Source of the DNA: Maridesulfovibrio hydrothermalis AM13 = DSM 14728
Lineage (GTDB): Bacteria; Desulfobacterota; Desulfovibrionia; Desulfovibrionales; Desulfovibrionaceae
Assembly (NCBI RefSeq): GCF_000331025.1
Contig: NC_020055.1
Span: forward strand, 1,275,370 to 1,339,369
Direction: 5' to 3'
Length of the DNA stretch: 64,000 nt
The notes below the pieces were generated by a model. That model had not been told where the DNA came from. It searched no databases and saw only the letters and a program-made list of their open reading frames with translations. The position numbers were made by a program, and so were the translations under genes. How positions within the stretch are numbered: position 1 is the first letter of the stretch; each line of letters begins with the position of its first letter. Below, piece by piece: positions 1 to 8,781 of this stretch.

Positions 1-472
1 CGTAGTGAGGGGTGCGGAAGCCTATACACTCAATTCCAAGGATGTTGTGATAGGTTTCGTGCGCTTTTTCTATTTCTGTTTTTTGCTCAGCATATGCAAG
101 CTTGTTGAAAAAACGGTCCGGTGCCCAATGTGGGTTATCAGGGTGGGTGTATGAGTGGTTGATGATTTCATGGCCTTCCTCAACAGCTCGTTTGTGAATA
201 TCAGGATATTTTTCAACGAATTTGCCGATTACAGCAAGGCCGGCTTTGATATTATTTTTTTTTAATAAGTCAAGAAGCACAGGAAAAGCGGCGATGTCTT
301 TTTCAAAATCAAAGTCAAAGGTCAGGGCGTATGCCGCTTCTTTGAACGGATTTTTCTGCTTAAGCATAAACTTCCGGAAGAATGTTTCAGGAAAGGCTCT
401 GTGAATAATTTCTCTGGCCATTCGGGCTGCATATTTATTAAAGAATGGGCGGACGGCAAAGTCTGGATACAT
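1..472 (-). CDS. Polysaccharide deacetylase (NodB-type), 3' end cut by window edge
   Basis: The visible N-terminal 157 residues carry the carbohydrate esterase 4 (NodB homology) motifs: TFDFDFE with the catalytic and metal-binding aspartates near residues 49-55, the metal-binding NHSYTH motif near residue 107, and GFRTPHY near the cut. The family removes N-acetyl or O-acetyl groups from polysaccharides or sugar intermediates. The start ATG (470-472) overlaps the TAA stop of the upstream gene by one base, so the two are translationally coupled. It is the last gene visible in the glycan operon. No signal peptide is seen, so a cytoplasmic sugar intermediate is a possible substrate. Confidence 0.85.
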   Translation of the reverse strand, partial: MYPDFAVRPFFNKYAARMAREIIHRAFPETFFRKFMLKQKNPFKEAAYALTFDFDFEKDIAAFPVLLDLLKKNNIKAGLAVIGKFVEKYPDIHKRAVEEGHEIINHSYTHPDNPHWAPDRFFNKLAYAEQKTEIEKAHETYHNILGIECIGFRTPHY

Positions 473-1854
473 TATTGATCCATCCTTCTGAAGTATATAT
501 CTTTATGCGCAAGAACATGCTCGGCTATTTTATGTCCTGATTCAATTTTCTCTTTATAGAACTTGGGACCATTTAAGTTTGTAGAATAAAAGGATGATTT
601 GTATACAGCAGCGAGAAAACGATTTCTTTTTTGTTCAGAAATTTGTTTAGGATTTTCCCATCTATTCAGAATATCAAGGTGGTTGTCGAGATTCTCAATA
701 TATTCTGGATCACTGTACCACGGATTCCCTACCGTATAAACAGGTGTATTATATATTAAAGCTTCAATCCCTACTGAGCCATTGATGGTAAGCACTATTT
801 TGGCATCTTTAATAAGCTCTTTTCCTGGATAGAATGCAGGAGCAAGGTGGACATTGGGAAGCCGGATAAGTTTTTTAAAGTAATTTTTACCGTGCCATCC
901 AAAGCTCCACGGGTGACCTTTAACAATGATATTAAGGTCCAACGGGGCATTTACAGCAATATCTTCAACAATTTTCCATTGATCCACATAACCTTGAGCT
1001 GCTGATGTCGTTGTACTCTCGGGTTGATGGTGTAGGAAAAAAAGGATGTAGTCTCCAACTGAGTTATGTGTAAAGTTTCGTGTGACTTTATTTAAATACA
1101 TTCTGTTAAGAATGCGTTTAAGCCCGTACTTCATGTTTTTTATTTTAAGTGGAAGCTTCTTTAATTCTGAAAGAGAAATAAGGGAACCAGTTTTCTTCTG
1201 AAGGTATTGTGGAACTTTCTTTTCTTTTGAAAAGTCATTAATTGTTTTAGTGATAAATTTATTTTCTTCTATGCTTAAGGGTTTATTTTCTTTTAAGTTT
1301 TTATAGAAAAGGGGGCTTTTACGTGACATTCCACAAGTTAACAGGACACGTTCATCAAACGCTCCCAACCTAATCAAGGTGTGGTAAAAACCGAAATTTC
1401 TTATTTTTGAGAAAGCCTCAACCATCTGTAATAGGATAAGGTCGATTGTATCATGGAAGCAAAATTTAAGATCATGTTCTCTGGTGATACGTTCAACTAT
1501 ATTGTACGCTCCAACAAATTCTCTAGAGAGTTCTTCTTTGGATTTCCAGTACGAAGTACTACATATATTGGCTTCTTCCGCTAATCGGCCATAATAGAAG
1601 TAGTTTGAATATGACTCATAAAGATTTAGCCCTGTTTCATTTTCAATTTGGTTAACTTTTTGATAAAGTTTTTCAAGTTCAAGGTTCGATTTTATCATAG
1701 GCTTCAATCTTGTATGTCTACCTGTGAACTTTATTTCAGGGTTCGGCTCAATCACCAGAACTTCGTAGTCTTTGTGGAAGACTTCTATCATTCCTTGTAT
1801 GTACTCTGGGAAATAATATCCCCTACTAATTAACAATACAGCTTCTTTTCCCAT
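472..1854 (-). CDS. Capsule-type polysaccharide synthesis/export protein, possible glycosyltransferase
   Basis: This 460-residue soluble protein has a C-terminal half resembling the capsule polysaccharide biosynthesis family (KpsS/KpsC-like, distantly CDP-glycerol glycerophosphotransferase-like). The features are LHHQPESTTTSAA around residue 274, a conserved KGHPW, and TINGSVGIEAL followed by a conserved G-N-P-W-Y. In that family these segments line the nucleotide-sugar site. The N-terminal half is not recognised. It sits between the PtmE-like nucleotidyltransferase and the deacetylase with one-base overlaps on both sides. A role in transferring a Leg- or Kdo-like sugar is plausible but inferred from position only. 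Confidence 0.65.
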   Translation of the reverse strand: MGKEAVLLISRGYYFPEYIQGMIEVFHKDYEVLVIEPNPEIKFTGRHTRLKPMIKSNLELEKLYQKVNQIENETGLNLYESYSNYFYYGRLAEEANICSTSYWKSKEELSREFVGAYNIVERITREHDLKFCFHDTIDLILLQMVEAFSKIRNFGFYHTLIRLGAFDERVLLTCGMSRKSPLFYKNLKENKPLSIEENKFITKTINDFSKEKKVPQYLQKKTGSLISLSELKKLPLKIKNMKYGLKRILNRMYLNKVTRNFTHNSVGDYILFFLHHQPESTTTSAAQGYVDQWKIVEDIAVNAPLDLNIIVKGHPWSFGWHGKNYFKKLIRLPNVHLAPAFYPGKELIKDAKIVLTINGSVGIEALIYNTPVYTVGNPWYSDPEYIENLDNHLDILNRWENPKQISEQKRNRFLAAVYKSSFYSTNLNGPKFYKEKIESGHKIAEHVLAHKDIYFRRMDQ

Positions 1855-2921
1855 TATTCACTTCTTTTAATCTTTTTTATATCGGATTGTGCTTTATTGT
1901 AATCTTCAATCTGTCCAATATCGAGCCAGTATTCCATGATGGGAAAACTGGAGACTGTCTTACCTTCTTTAAGCAGCAATTCAATAACATCAGTCATATT
2001 CATGAATTTATTCTGTGGAATACGGGCATGAACTTCCGGCTCCATAAGGTAAATCCCAGCGTTGACCAGCACATTTTTAACAGGCTTTTCACTAATGGTA
2101 CAAACTCTGGGGCCGGCACACTCAACAACTCCAAATGGAATTTTAAATTCATACATTCTTACGCCGATGGTCAGGGCTGATTTTTGCTCTTTATGGAAAT
2201 TGAGCATAGCTGAAAAGTCTACCTGAGTGAGAATATCACCGTTTATAATCAGTACAGGATGGTTTGATTTTTCAATAAACCCCAGAGCGCCTGCTGTCCC
2301 CAGCGGTTCATCTTCGGTAATGTAGTTTATATTTACGCCATATTTTTCTCCGTTTCCAAAGTAGTCTTTAATTTTTTCCGGTAAATAGTGCGTCGTAATG
2401 TTGATATTATCTATTTTGTTTTTTTTAAGTTGGTCGATAATACGTTCAAGAAGTGGAGTTCCGCCAACTGGAAGCATCGGCTTTGGTGTTGACTTGGTAA
2501 AAGGGCGTAGTCTGGTTCCGAAACCTCCTGCCATGATCACTGCGTTCATTTGTGAAGTTCTGGTCTGGTCGCTGATCTCGCTGCGGAGGATCAGGTCTTT
2601 GACTTTGCCGTGCTCGTCAAGAACAGGCAGTTGATGGACAGTGAACGGGTTTCCAGAACTCATCAAATGAAGTGCCTCTTCGTTTGACGGGCGTCCTGTG
2701 ACAGTCAGTGGAGAGGTATTTGCAATTTTTGAACATGATTTTTCAAAGGAGATATTTTTCAGAAAGGCCCTGCGAATATCTCCGTCAGTAATAACGCCTT
2801 GCAGGCGTGTTTCCGAGTCACATACCAGAAGAATCCCCACTCCAGCCTGATTTAGCCGTTGTAGGCATTCTTTAATAGTGGTTTCCTGTGAAACAATATA
2901 TTTGGGAGTATTTTGATTCAT
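1854..2921 (-). CDS. ptmE: CBS-domain sugar-phosphate nucleotidyltransferase, PtmE-like
   Basis: The protein is 355 residues from the ATG at 2921. A TTG further upstream is possible, but the ATG gives the natural MNQNTPKYIV start behind an AAGAAG ribosome site. Residues about 5-115 form a CBS pair. Residues about 120-350 are a nucleotidyltransferase with the signature MAGGFGTRLRPFTKSTPKPM and a later INGDIL metal-binding motif. This CBS-plus-transferase layout matches Campylobacter PtmE, which makes GDP-glucosamine for the GDP-based legionaminic acid route. It lies directly downstream of the LegI-like synthase, which supports that role. GTP preference is inferred, not seen. Confidence 0.8.
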   Translation of the reverse strand: MNQNTPKYIVSQETTIKECLQRLNQAGVGILLVCDSETRLQGVITDGDIRRAFLKNISFEKSCSKIANTSPLTVTGRPSNEEALHLMSSGNPFTVHQLPVLDEHGKVKDLILRSEISDQTRTSQMNAVIMAGGFGTRLRPFTKSTPKPMLPVGGTPLLERIIDQLKKNKIDNINITTHYLPEKIKDYFGNGEKYGVNINYITEDEPLGTAGALGFIEKSNHPVLIINGDILTQVDFSAMLNFHKEQKSALTIGVRMYEFKIPFGVVECAGPRVCTISEKPVKNVLVNAGIYLMEPEVHARIPQNKFMNMTDVIELLLKEGKTVSSFPIMEYWLDIGQIEDYNKAQSDIKKIKRSE

Positions 2922-2936
2922 AGACTTCTTGTGCAA

Positions 2937-3977
2937 TTAGTTGATGTCATTCCAGGTGATTGGGAAATCGAATTTAATGTCGCATTTTAATTTTCTGCCA
3001 ACCAGATATTTAGCTTCAACTGGCTTGATTCCAGTTCCCGGTCTTTTGAAAGCAAAGTGTTTTTCTTTGAGAATGGTTCCGGCAGTAAGAGGGGTTGAAG
3101 CTACAATACTGCGGTGAAATCCGCTGCGCATTTCGACTTCTCGGGGAGAGAGGGTCTTTGATTTATGTCCTATAGCAATTTGGATTTCATTAGAATATTG
3201 GACAATTTGTGTCATCTCTTCCGGGGTTGCGGAAACGGCATGGTCCCAACCTTCCATATTGTGGTCAAGGGTAAAGTGCTTTTCGATTACACTTGCACCC
3301 AGAGCAATGGATGCCAAAGGCATGTGAATGCCGATTGAGTGATCGGAAAAGCCGCATGGTACTCCGAATGTCTCATTTAGGTATGGGATTGTTTTCAGGT
3401 TAACTTCGCTTGCTTCCGGAGGGTATAACGAGACACAATGTAGAAGAATAATATCATTATTTCCTTTGCTTCGGATAGTTTCAATTGCGGCTTCAATTTC
3501 AGATAGTTTAGCCATGCCAGTGGAAACAACCATAGGTTTTCTTTTTTCAGCCATGTACCCGATAAGTTGCAGATAGGTGAGATCCCCAGAGGCTACTTTG
3601 AAGAAAGGGACATCCAGCTCCGCGAGCATATCAACCTCATCGAAGCTGAAAGGTGTAGAGCAAAAATCTACATTGAATTCCTGACATATTTTTTTTAATT
3701 CTTTGTGCTGACTTTGATTAAGAGAGTACTTCTTAACTTGGTCCTTTATTTTCTGAATTTCTTTTTCAGTTCCACATTCCTGAAAGCAGGCTTCTGAATC
3801 AACTGAGGTCAAGGTCCATGATTGGAATTTTACAGCATCACAGCCGCACTTGCTGGCTTCGGAAATGAGTTTTCTGGCCAGTTTCATGTCTCCGTTATGG
3901 TTAGCTCCTATTTCAGCGATGATGTAGGGTTTGCAAAATTGGGAAATTTTTTTTTCAGGAGTAATGTATATCTGCAT
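2937..3977 (-). CDS. legI: N-acetylneuraminate/legionaminate synthase (NeuB/LegI family)
   Basis: The protein condenses phosphoenolpyruvate with an N-acyl-mannosamine-type sugar to give a nonulosonic acid. The NeuB barrel is visible as IIAEIGANHNGDMKLA near residue 20, VKFQSW, KVASGDLT, VVSTGMA and a C-terminal SAF (antifreeze-like) domain with FHRSIVAS and FAFKRPGTGI. The start at 3977 is chosen because AGAGAGGAT lies just upstream; a more distal start would overlap the preceding gene. Its neighbours (LegB, LegC, LegF, PtmE-like) point to di-N-acyl legionaminic acid rather than sialic acid. A pseudaminic acid product cannot be excluded from sequence alone. Confidence 0.88.
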   Translation of the reverse strand: MQIYITPEKKISQFCKPYIIAEIGANHNGDMKLARKLISEASKCGCDAVKFQSWTLTSVDSEACFQECGTEKEIQKIKDQVKKYSLNQSQHKELKKICQEFNVDFCSTPFSFDEVDMLAELDVPFFKVASGDLTYLQLIGYMAEKRKPMVVSTGMAKLSEIEAAIETIRSKGNNDIILLHCVSLYPPEASEVNLKTIPYLNETFGVPCGFSDHSIGIHMPLASIALGASVIEKHFTLDHNMEGWDHAVSATPEEMTQIVQYSNEIQIAIGHKSKTLSPREVEMRSGFHRSIVASTPLTAGTILKEKHFAFKRPGTGIKPVEAKYLVGRKLKCDIKFDFPITWNDIN

Positions 3978-3988
3978 TGTTATCCTCT

Positions 3989-4846
3989 CTAGAATATTTC
4001 TTCCCACCAAAGTGGGTAGTTTATGTTGTTTTGTTTGACTCTTTCAAAGTACTTTTTAAAGAAATCCGGATCTTGAATTTCTTTTTCTCTTTTTTTGAAA
4101 TGGGCATATTGTTTTAAAAATAGAGGCTGTATTTTGTTTAGCTCTTCTAACACAACCTTTTTAGCTGTGATGCCACGCAAAATGTACGCTTCAGAAATTT
4201 TGCCTAATCCTGCAGCGTTTTTTTGATGCTGTCGGTACAGTGTCTCGGTGTCATTTGTAAATATCGCCTTAAAATCTTTGGCAAGCATACTTGCAAAAAG
4301 ATGCCAGTCGGTTGCAACAGTATCTTCCCGAACCGAGAAATTTTCATCAATACATTCAGTTCTTATGGAAGTATTGGATAGTCCGAAGATATTTTTGTCC
4401 AAAATAAATTCAAGCCTAATATTGGTGTTATTTTGTAAACGGTTTGAAAACCATTTTCTGCATGAGAAACCCTTTTCATCAAAAAGGCTGACATCGTTGA
4501 CTACGATATCATTTTTTTTAAGATAATCACGGGCCACAGCAATGCGGTTTTCCTTGAAAAAGTCATCAGCGTCACCCAATATAATATATTGATAGCCAGC
4601 TTTTTTAAGTTTTACCAAAGCTTTTTCTCTTATTTTTTCAGGAGAACCTGAAACTTTAAACTCTTTCCAATTTAAAAAAGTGAAATCGTTCATATAAGAA
4701 GAAATATTTTGCATCCCATCATTCACGAAGGTTATGTCAAAATTTTTATATGTCTGTTTTTCAAGACTTCTGGCAAAGTCATTAAAATACAGTTCTGCTC
4801 CAGGATAGAATACAGTAAAAAAAGCTGTTTGCTGGGGGTTATTCAT
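3989..4846 (-). CDS. Family 2-like glycosyltransferase
   Basis: This 285-residue protein has a GT-A type start: TVFYPGAELYFNDFARSLEKQ, then the acceptor-region FVNDGM, and a DxD-like LGDADDFF near residue 95 that would bind the divalent metal and nucleotide sugar. The C-terminal half is divergent and Lys/Phe rich. It overlaps the NeuD-like gene by eight bases (ATG inside the end of that gene). It probably adds one sugar of the glycan built by this operon; donor and acceptor cannot be read from sequence. It sits between the acetyltransferase and LegI, so a link to nonulosonic acid handling is possible. Confidence 0.7.
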   Translation of the reverse strand: MNNPQQTAFFTVFYPGAELYFNDFARSLEKQTYKNFDITFVNDGMQNISSYMNDFTFLNWKEFKVSGSPEKIREKALVKLKKAGYQYIILGDADDFFKENRIAVARDYLKKNDIVVNDVSLFDEKGFSCRKWFSNRLQNNTNIRLEFILDKNIFGLSNTSIRTECIDENFSVREDTVATDWHLFASMLAKDFKAIFTNDTETLYRQHQKNAAGLGKISEAYILRGITAKKVVLEELNKIQPLFLKQYAHFKKREKEIQDPDFFKKYFERVKQNNINYPLWWEEIF

Positions 4847-5480
4847 TTTTTCTTATGGGTTTTGCAGGGCATCCGTATGCGATAGTGTTGTCCTCTATAT
4901 CTTTAGTGACAACGGCTCCATCGCCGATGATGCAGTTGTTGCCTATGTTTACTTTAAATCCGATAGTCGCACCATCAGAAATAATTGTATCACTACCGAT
5001 AGTTCTACCTGCTAAGTTAACACCCCCTGCAATTAGTGTATTGTCTCCCACTGTTTGGTCATGGTTGATGGCAGTAAACGAATTCAGGATGCAGTGATCC
5101 CCCATGCTCACTCCGTTGGCAATCTTGGTGTATGCTTCAATAATATTGCCACTCCCGATTGTACTGTGAGTCGAAATCTCGGTGTTGGGGTGGATAATAT
5201 TAACAGTGTTTAGGTACTGATCGTAATAAGCGGCTAATTCACGTCTTACTTTTAAGTTGCCTACCCCTAAAAAATAAAAGTCAATATTATACTTTTCAAT
5301 TAATTTGGGAATATCCGAGTCCAGTCCAACAACTTTATAGCCGTACTTTGATAGCCCTATGTCAGAAGGTTGATGAGAGGTCATACCGGCTATTTTGAAT
5401 TTATTTTGTGCTTCAATATTGTCAATAACCATGCCAGCATGTTCGCCACATCCGACAAGTATAATTCTTTTTTTATTCAT
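4839..5480 (-). CDS. NeuD/PglD-type sugar acetyltransferase
   Basis: The 213-residue protein has the standard NeuD/PglD layout. There is an N-terminal Rossmann-like segment (IILVGCGEHAGMVIDNIEAQ). It is followed by a left-handed beta helix of hexapeptide repeats from about residue 95, with the catalytic-type histidine in AINHDQTVGDNT and a C-terminal cap ending AYGCPAKPIR. Members use acetyl-CoA to N- or O-acetylate amino sugars or sialic acids. In a legionaminate operon lacking another obvious candidate it could be LegH (4-amino N-acetylation) or an O-acetyltransferase of the final acid. It overlaps the LegF-like gene by eight bases. Confidence 0.8.
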   Translation of the reverse strand: MNKKRIILVGCGEHAGMVIDNIEAQNKFKIAGMTSHQPSDIGLSKYGYKVVGLDSDIPKLIEKYNIDFYFLGVGNLKVRRELAAYYDQYLNTVNIIHPNTEISTHSTIGSGNIIEAYTKIANGVSMGDHCILNSFTAINHDQTVGDNTLIAGGVNLAGRTIGSDTIISDGATIGFKVNIGNNCIIGDGAVVTKDIEDNTIAYGCPAKPIRKNE

Positions 5481-6171
5481 TTTTCATTCCTAGCAGTATT
5501 TTTGCAATTTCAAAGTCCTCCAGCTCATCAATGTCGATTGAATGGAGGAGAGGGATCTTGTGAACGGTTGTTTTGTTATGAAAAAAAGATTTATATTTGC
5601 GTAGAGTTGCTGTGGAACTCCACCAAATGGTGCCGTTGGGGCAATACAGGCTTTCTGTATCTTGACTGCGTTCATTTATTTCAAGCGGGAAGACATGATC
5701 AAATGTTTGGTCCTTATTGATTTTTACTGCCCAGTTGGGCTTAAGCCATCCGTACCCGGAGACAGATATCTGGCTTTGTGTTCCCGTTGTAATTAATTTT
5801 TCGTAGCTGCTTATGATATCAGTCTCATCGCGCATGGGGCAGTTGGCCATGAGTTGGCAGACAAAATTATATTTGTCTTTATTTGGATCTATCCTATCTA
5901 GTGCATCAAGAGTTGCAACAGAAACAGGAGTTGTATTATCTGCAATGTTCTTAGCGCGCAGGAAAGGCACTTCAGCCCCGAGTCCTGAGGAAATTTCGGC
6001 AATCTCTGGACAATCTGTGGACACAACAATTTTATCAAAAATCCCGCTTTTAAAAGCTGCTTCAATGGTATAGCCGATCATGGGTTTGCCTAGCAGTTTT
6101 TTTATATTTTTTTTAAGGATTCGTTTGGACCCACCACGTGCAGGAATAATTGCAATTGCTTTGCTGCTCAT
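5473..6171 (-). CDS. legF: CMP-nonulosonic acid cytidylyltransferase (LegF/NeuA family)
   Basis: This 232-residue enzyme couples CTP to a nonulosonic acid. The N-terminal CTP-binding signature IIPARGGSKRILKKN is intact, followed by KLLGKPMIGYTIEAA, VVSTD and the family-typical CQLMANCPMR and HSIDIDELEDFEIA near the C-terminus (metal site). The length is normal for NeuA/PseF/LegF. It lies five bases downstream of LegC and overlaps the NeuD-like gene. Together with LegB, LegC and LegI this supports CMP-legionaminate-type product formation. Discrimination from PseF rests on the neighbouring genes. Confidence 0.87.
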   Translation of the reverse strand: MSSKAIAIIPARGGSKRILKKNIKKLLGKPMIGYTIEAAFKSGIFDKIVVSTDCPEIAEISSGLGAEVPFLRAKNIADNTTPVSVATLDALDRIDPNKDKYNFVCQLMANCPMRDETDIISSYEKLITTGTQSQISVSGYGWLKPNWAVKINKDQTFDHVFPLEINERSQDTESLYCPNGTIWWSSTATLRKYKSFFHNKTTVHKIPLLHSIDIDELEDFEIAKILLGMKNE

Positions 6172-6176
6172 AGCTG

Positions 6177-7340
6177 TTAAACTCCAATAATCCCTGCGCC
6201 GCTCGGGATGTTAATGACTCTTTTTTCAAGGGATTCAGCAACACTCATATCGGTACGGGGGCAATTCTCAAACATGGGTAGGCGGTGCATGGCTGTCCAC
6301 AGGGGGCGGGTCATATAGGCTGCTCCGTTTGTTGCCTCAAGGATTGAATCTCTTTCCGCTTCCATTCCTTTTTTAAGGATGATGGTGCAGAACCAGTAGT
6401 TGCTTTTGCAGCCGTCAGGCTCGGTGAGGAAGCGGATTCCTTCAATCCTCTTGAAAGCAGCAGTGTACTTCTCTGCTAACGTGCGTTTGCTGGCGAGAAT
6501 TGCATCCAGTTTTTCCATCTGCGCGCAGCCGAGTGCCGCATTGATGTTAGGCATACGATAGTTGTACCCCACCATATCATGGAAATATTCCCACTTATGC
6601 GGGGTCTTGGCTGTGGTGGTTATGTGTTTACACAGGTCAGCCAGGTCGTCATCGTCAGTAAGAATGGCTCCGCCGCCACCTGTTGTGATGGTTTTGTTGC
6701 CGTTAAAGCTGAGTGATGCAACTTTACCGAACCTTCCGCAATGCTTTCCTTTATAGAAAGAGCCAATTGCTTCAGCAGCATCTTCAACCATCGGGATGGA
6801 GAATTTTTCACAAACAGCCAGAAGGGCGTCAACATCAAGGGGGATACCGAAGACATGCATGGGAACAAGGGCTGCAATCCTGCGTCCGGTGTCTTTGTTG
6901 AAGCATTCTCCATTGCGCAGTTCTGTAATTTTGGACAGGTGCATATCAAGTTTGACTGCATCAAGTCCAAGTGTTGTTTCTTCGGAATCCGCAATGTGGG
7001 GAATGGCTCCCGCGTAAGCTACCGCATTCGCCGTAGCCACAAAAGTAAGACCGGGAATGATCACTTCATCGCCGGACTTCACTCCGGCAAGTATAAGGGC
7101 CATATGGAGTGCAGCAGTACCGTTGGTCACAGCAATTGCACGTTTTGCCCCGGTATAGTCGGCGAGCATGTTCTCAAACTGGTCAACAAACTTGCCCACC
7201 GAAGAAACAAAAGTCGTGTCGATGCATTCTTTGGTGTAGGCCAGCTCGTTACCGGGAAATACCGGCTCATGCAGGGGAGTGTACCTTTTGCTAAAGATGA
7301 CTTGGCTTAAAGCTTTAACAACTTGGGCAGAAGTATCCAT
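6177..7340 (-). CDS. legC: PLP-dependent amino-sugar aminotransferase, LegC-type
   Basis: The 387-residue protein belongs to the DegT/DnrJ/EryC1 sugar aminotransferases and most resembles the LegC subgroup (N-terminal VFPGNELAYTKECIDT, VSSVGKFVDQFE, AVTNGTAALHMALILAG). The PLP lysine is in SFNGNKTITTGGGG near residue 190. It would convert the 4-keto product of LegB into the 4-amino sugar. The ATG at 7340 follows AGGATTTGATA and is preferred to an upstream TTG. It is placed directly after LegB, as in Campylobacter and Legionella legionaminate clusters. Confidence 0.88.
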   Translation of the reverse strand: MDTSAQVVKALSQVIFSKRYTPLHEPVFPGNELAYTKECIDTTFVSSVGKFVDQFENMLADYTGAKRAIAVTNGTAALHMALILAGVKSGDEVIIPGLTFVATANAVAYAGAIPHIADSEETTLGLDAVKLDMHLSKITELRNGECFNKDTGRRIAALVPMHVFGIPLDVDALLAVCEKFSIPMVEDAAEAIGSFYKGKHCGRFGKVASLSFNGNKTITTGGGGAILTDDDDLADLCKHITTTAKTPHKWEYFHDMVGYNYRMPNINAALGCAQMEKLDAILASKRTLAEKYTAAFKRIEGIRFLTEPDGCKSNYWFCTIILKKGMEAERDSILEATNGAAYMTRPLWTAMHRLPMFENCPRTDMSVAESLEKRVINIPSGAGIIGV

Positions 7341-7349
7341 TATCAAATC

Positions 7350-8348
7350 CTATATATTGTAAATATGAGATTTGTAAGCAGTTAAGTTTATGGGCTCTTT
7401 GAACCATTCGATTGTTTCACAAAGGCCTTTTTTGAAACCTTCAAGGCTTCCATATTCAGGAGTCCATCCGAGAAGAAGTTTAGCTTTGCTTCGGTCAGCC
7501 ATAAGTCTGTCTACTTCGCTGTTTTCAGGCCTTAGACGCTGTGAATCTGTTTCAATTTTTACTTTAACCCCCATGCATTCAGCAATGAGATTGGCAGTAT
7601 CACCTATAGAAATTTCAAAGCCACTACCTACGTTAATTATTTCGCCAATTGAATTTTTAGATTCCATTATTTTAATAAAACCATTTACGGTGTCAGATAT
7701 ATAGTTGAAGTCACGTGTTGGAGTTAGAGATCCAAGTTTTATTCTATCAGCACCATTAGCCAGTTGAGTAATAATTGTTGGAATTACCGCTCTTGCAGAT
7801 TGGCGAGGACCGTATGTGTTGAAAGGTCTGATTACAGCTATGGGGGTGTCAAAGGAACGAAAAAAAGAAAGAGCTATTTGATCAGCCCCAATCTTGCTGG
7901 CAGAATATGGAGATTGTCCCTGTAGAGGGTGCTCCTCGGTGATAGGTACAAACATAGCACTGCCATATACTTCGCTTGTGGAAGTGTGAACAATTTTTTC
8001 AATATTAAGATCTTTTGCCGCCTGCACAATATTAAGCGTGCCAGTGATATTGGTATCAATGTATGTTGCTGGAGAGTGATATGAGAAAGGAATTGCTATA
8101 AGTGCTGCAAGGTGTAATACCGCATCACATCCATTCATGGCTGTTTTGACCCCATTAAAATCTCTGACATCTCCACAAAAAACATCAACCTCTTTAAGAA
8201 TTTTGGGGTCACACCGGTCAAGCCAGCCCCATGAGTTAAATGAGTTGTATAGTGTGAATGCTCTGACATGATATCCATCTCTGACAAGAGCCTCTGTGAG
8301 GTGTGATCCAATGAAGCCATCGGCGCCAGTAACAAGAATATTTTTCAT
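7350..8348 (-). CDS. legB: NAD-dependent UDP-GlcNAc 4,6-dehydratase, LegB-type
   Basis: This is a 332-residue extended short-chain dehydrogenase. It has the glycine-rich NAD motif TGADGFIGSHL at the N-terminus, LHLAALIAIPFSY, a Ser-Thr stretch at HTSTSEVYG, and the catalytic YSASK pair near residue 147. The tract YSYHSPATYIDTN-like arrangement and the overall start resemble the LegB dehydratase subgroup, whose product feeds LegC. AAGGAG precedes the ATG at a good distance. The immediate LegB-LegC order and short gap strengthen the assignment over a generic epimerase. Confidence 0.87.
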   Translation of the reverse strand: MKNILVTGADGFIGSHLTEALVRDGYHVRAFTLYNSFNSWGWLDRCDPKILKEVDVFCGDVRDFNGVKTAMNGCDAVLHLAALIAIPFSYHSPATYIDTNITGTLNIVQAAKDLNIEKIVHTSTSEVYGSAMFVPITEEHPLQGQSPYSASKIGADQIALSFFRSFDTPIAVIRPFNTYGPRQSARAVIPTIITQLANGADRIKLGSLTPTRDFNYISDTVNGFIKIMESKNSIGEIINVGSGFEISIGDTANLIAECMGVKVKIETDSQRLRPENSEVDRLMADRSKAKLLLGWTPEYGSLEGFKKGLCETIEWFKEPINLTAYKSHIYNI

Positions 8349-8367
8349 ATTAATCTCCTTGAAAGTT

Positions 8368-8781
8368 CTAATTATGCCCAGTTTTTGTTCGGGGAGTGAA
8401 TCCGGCTGGAGAGTTTTTGGCTACATGGTTAGCTGGAACATCTTTAAGTACAAGTGAATTACTGCCGATAACCACATTACCACCAATGGTCAATTCTTCG
8501 AGGACAAGTGAATTTGCGAACAAGGTGACATCGTTTCCAATTATGCATCTTTTTCCGGCATCTACAGTATGGCCGATGGTGCATCCCTGATAAACCGTGA
8601 ATCTTTTGCCTATGCTGTTTCTGTTGCCGATACCTTGAAGAGTCGGAAATCCTTCATCAATATTATTTGCGGCAAGGGCAGCTTCAACTGTCCAGCCGAT
8701 CAAAGGTTTACCTAGCAGAGGCTTGATGTTCTTATCGGAAAGGTATTTAGTATCTCCCTGCACTGGGGTGATTACGATCAT
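8368..8781 (-). CDS. Small chimeric protein: cytidylyltransferase-like N-terminus joined to hexapeptide acetyltransferase-like C-terminus
   Basis: The 137-residue product looks like two joined pieces. Residues 1-40 resemble the N-terminus of NeuA-type cytidylyltransferases (NIKPLLGKPLIGWTVEAALA), but the CTP loop ARGGSK is replaced by VQGDTK. From residue 44 on it resembles serine O-acetyltransferase-type hexapeptide repeats (NRNSIGKRFTVYQGCTIG, IIGNDVTLFANS, VVIGSNSLVLKDVPANHV). The start ATG immediately follows the KamA-like stop codon, so it is coupled to that gene. It could be a functional short acyltransferase or a recombination remnant. The reading frame is open and codon use is unremarkable, which favours function. 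Confidence 0.7.
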   Translation of the reverse strand: MIVITPVQGDTKYLSDKNIKPLLGKPLIGWTVEAALAANNIDEGFPTLQGIGNRNSIGKRFTVYQGCTIGHTVDAGKRCIIGNDVTLFANSLVLEELTIGGNVVIGSNSLVLKDVPANHVAKNSPAGFTPRTKTGHN

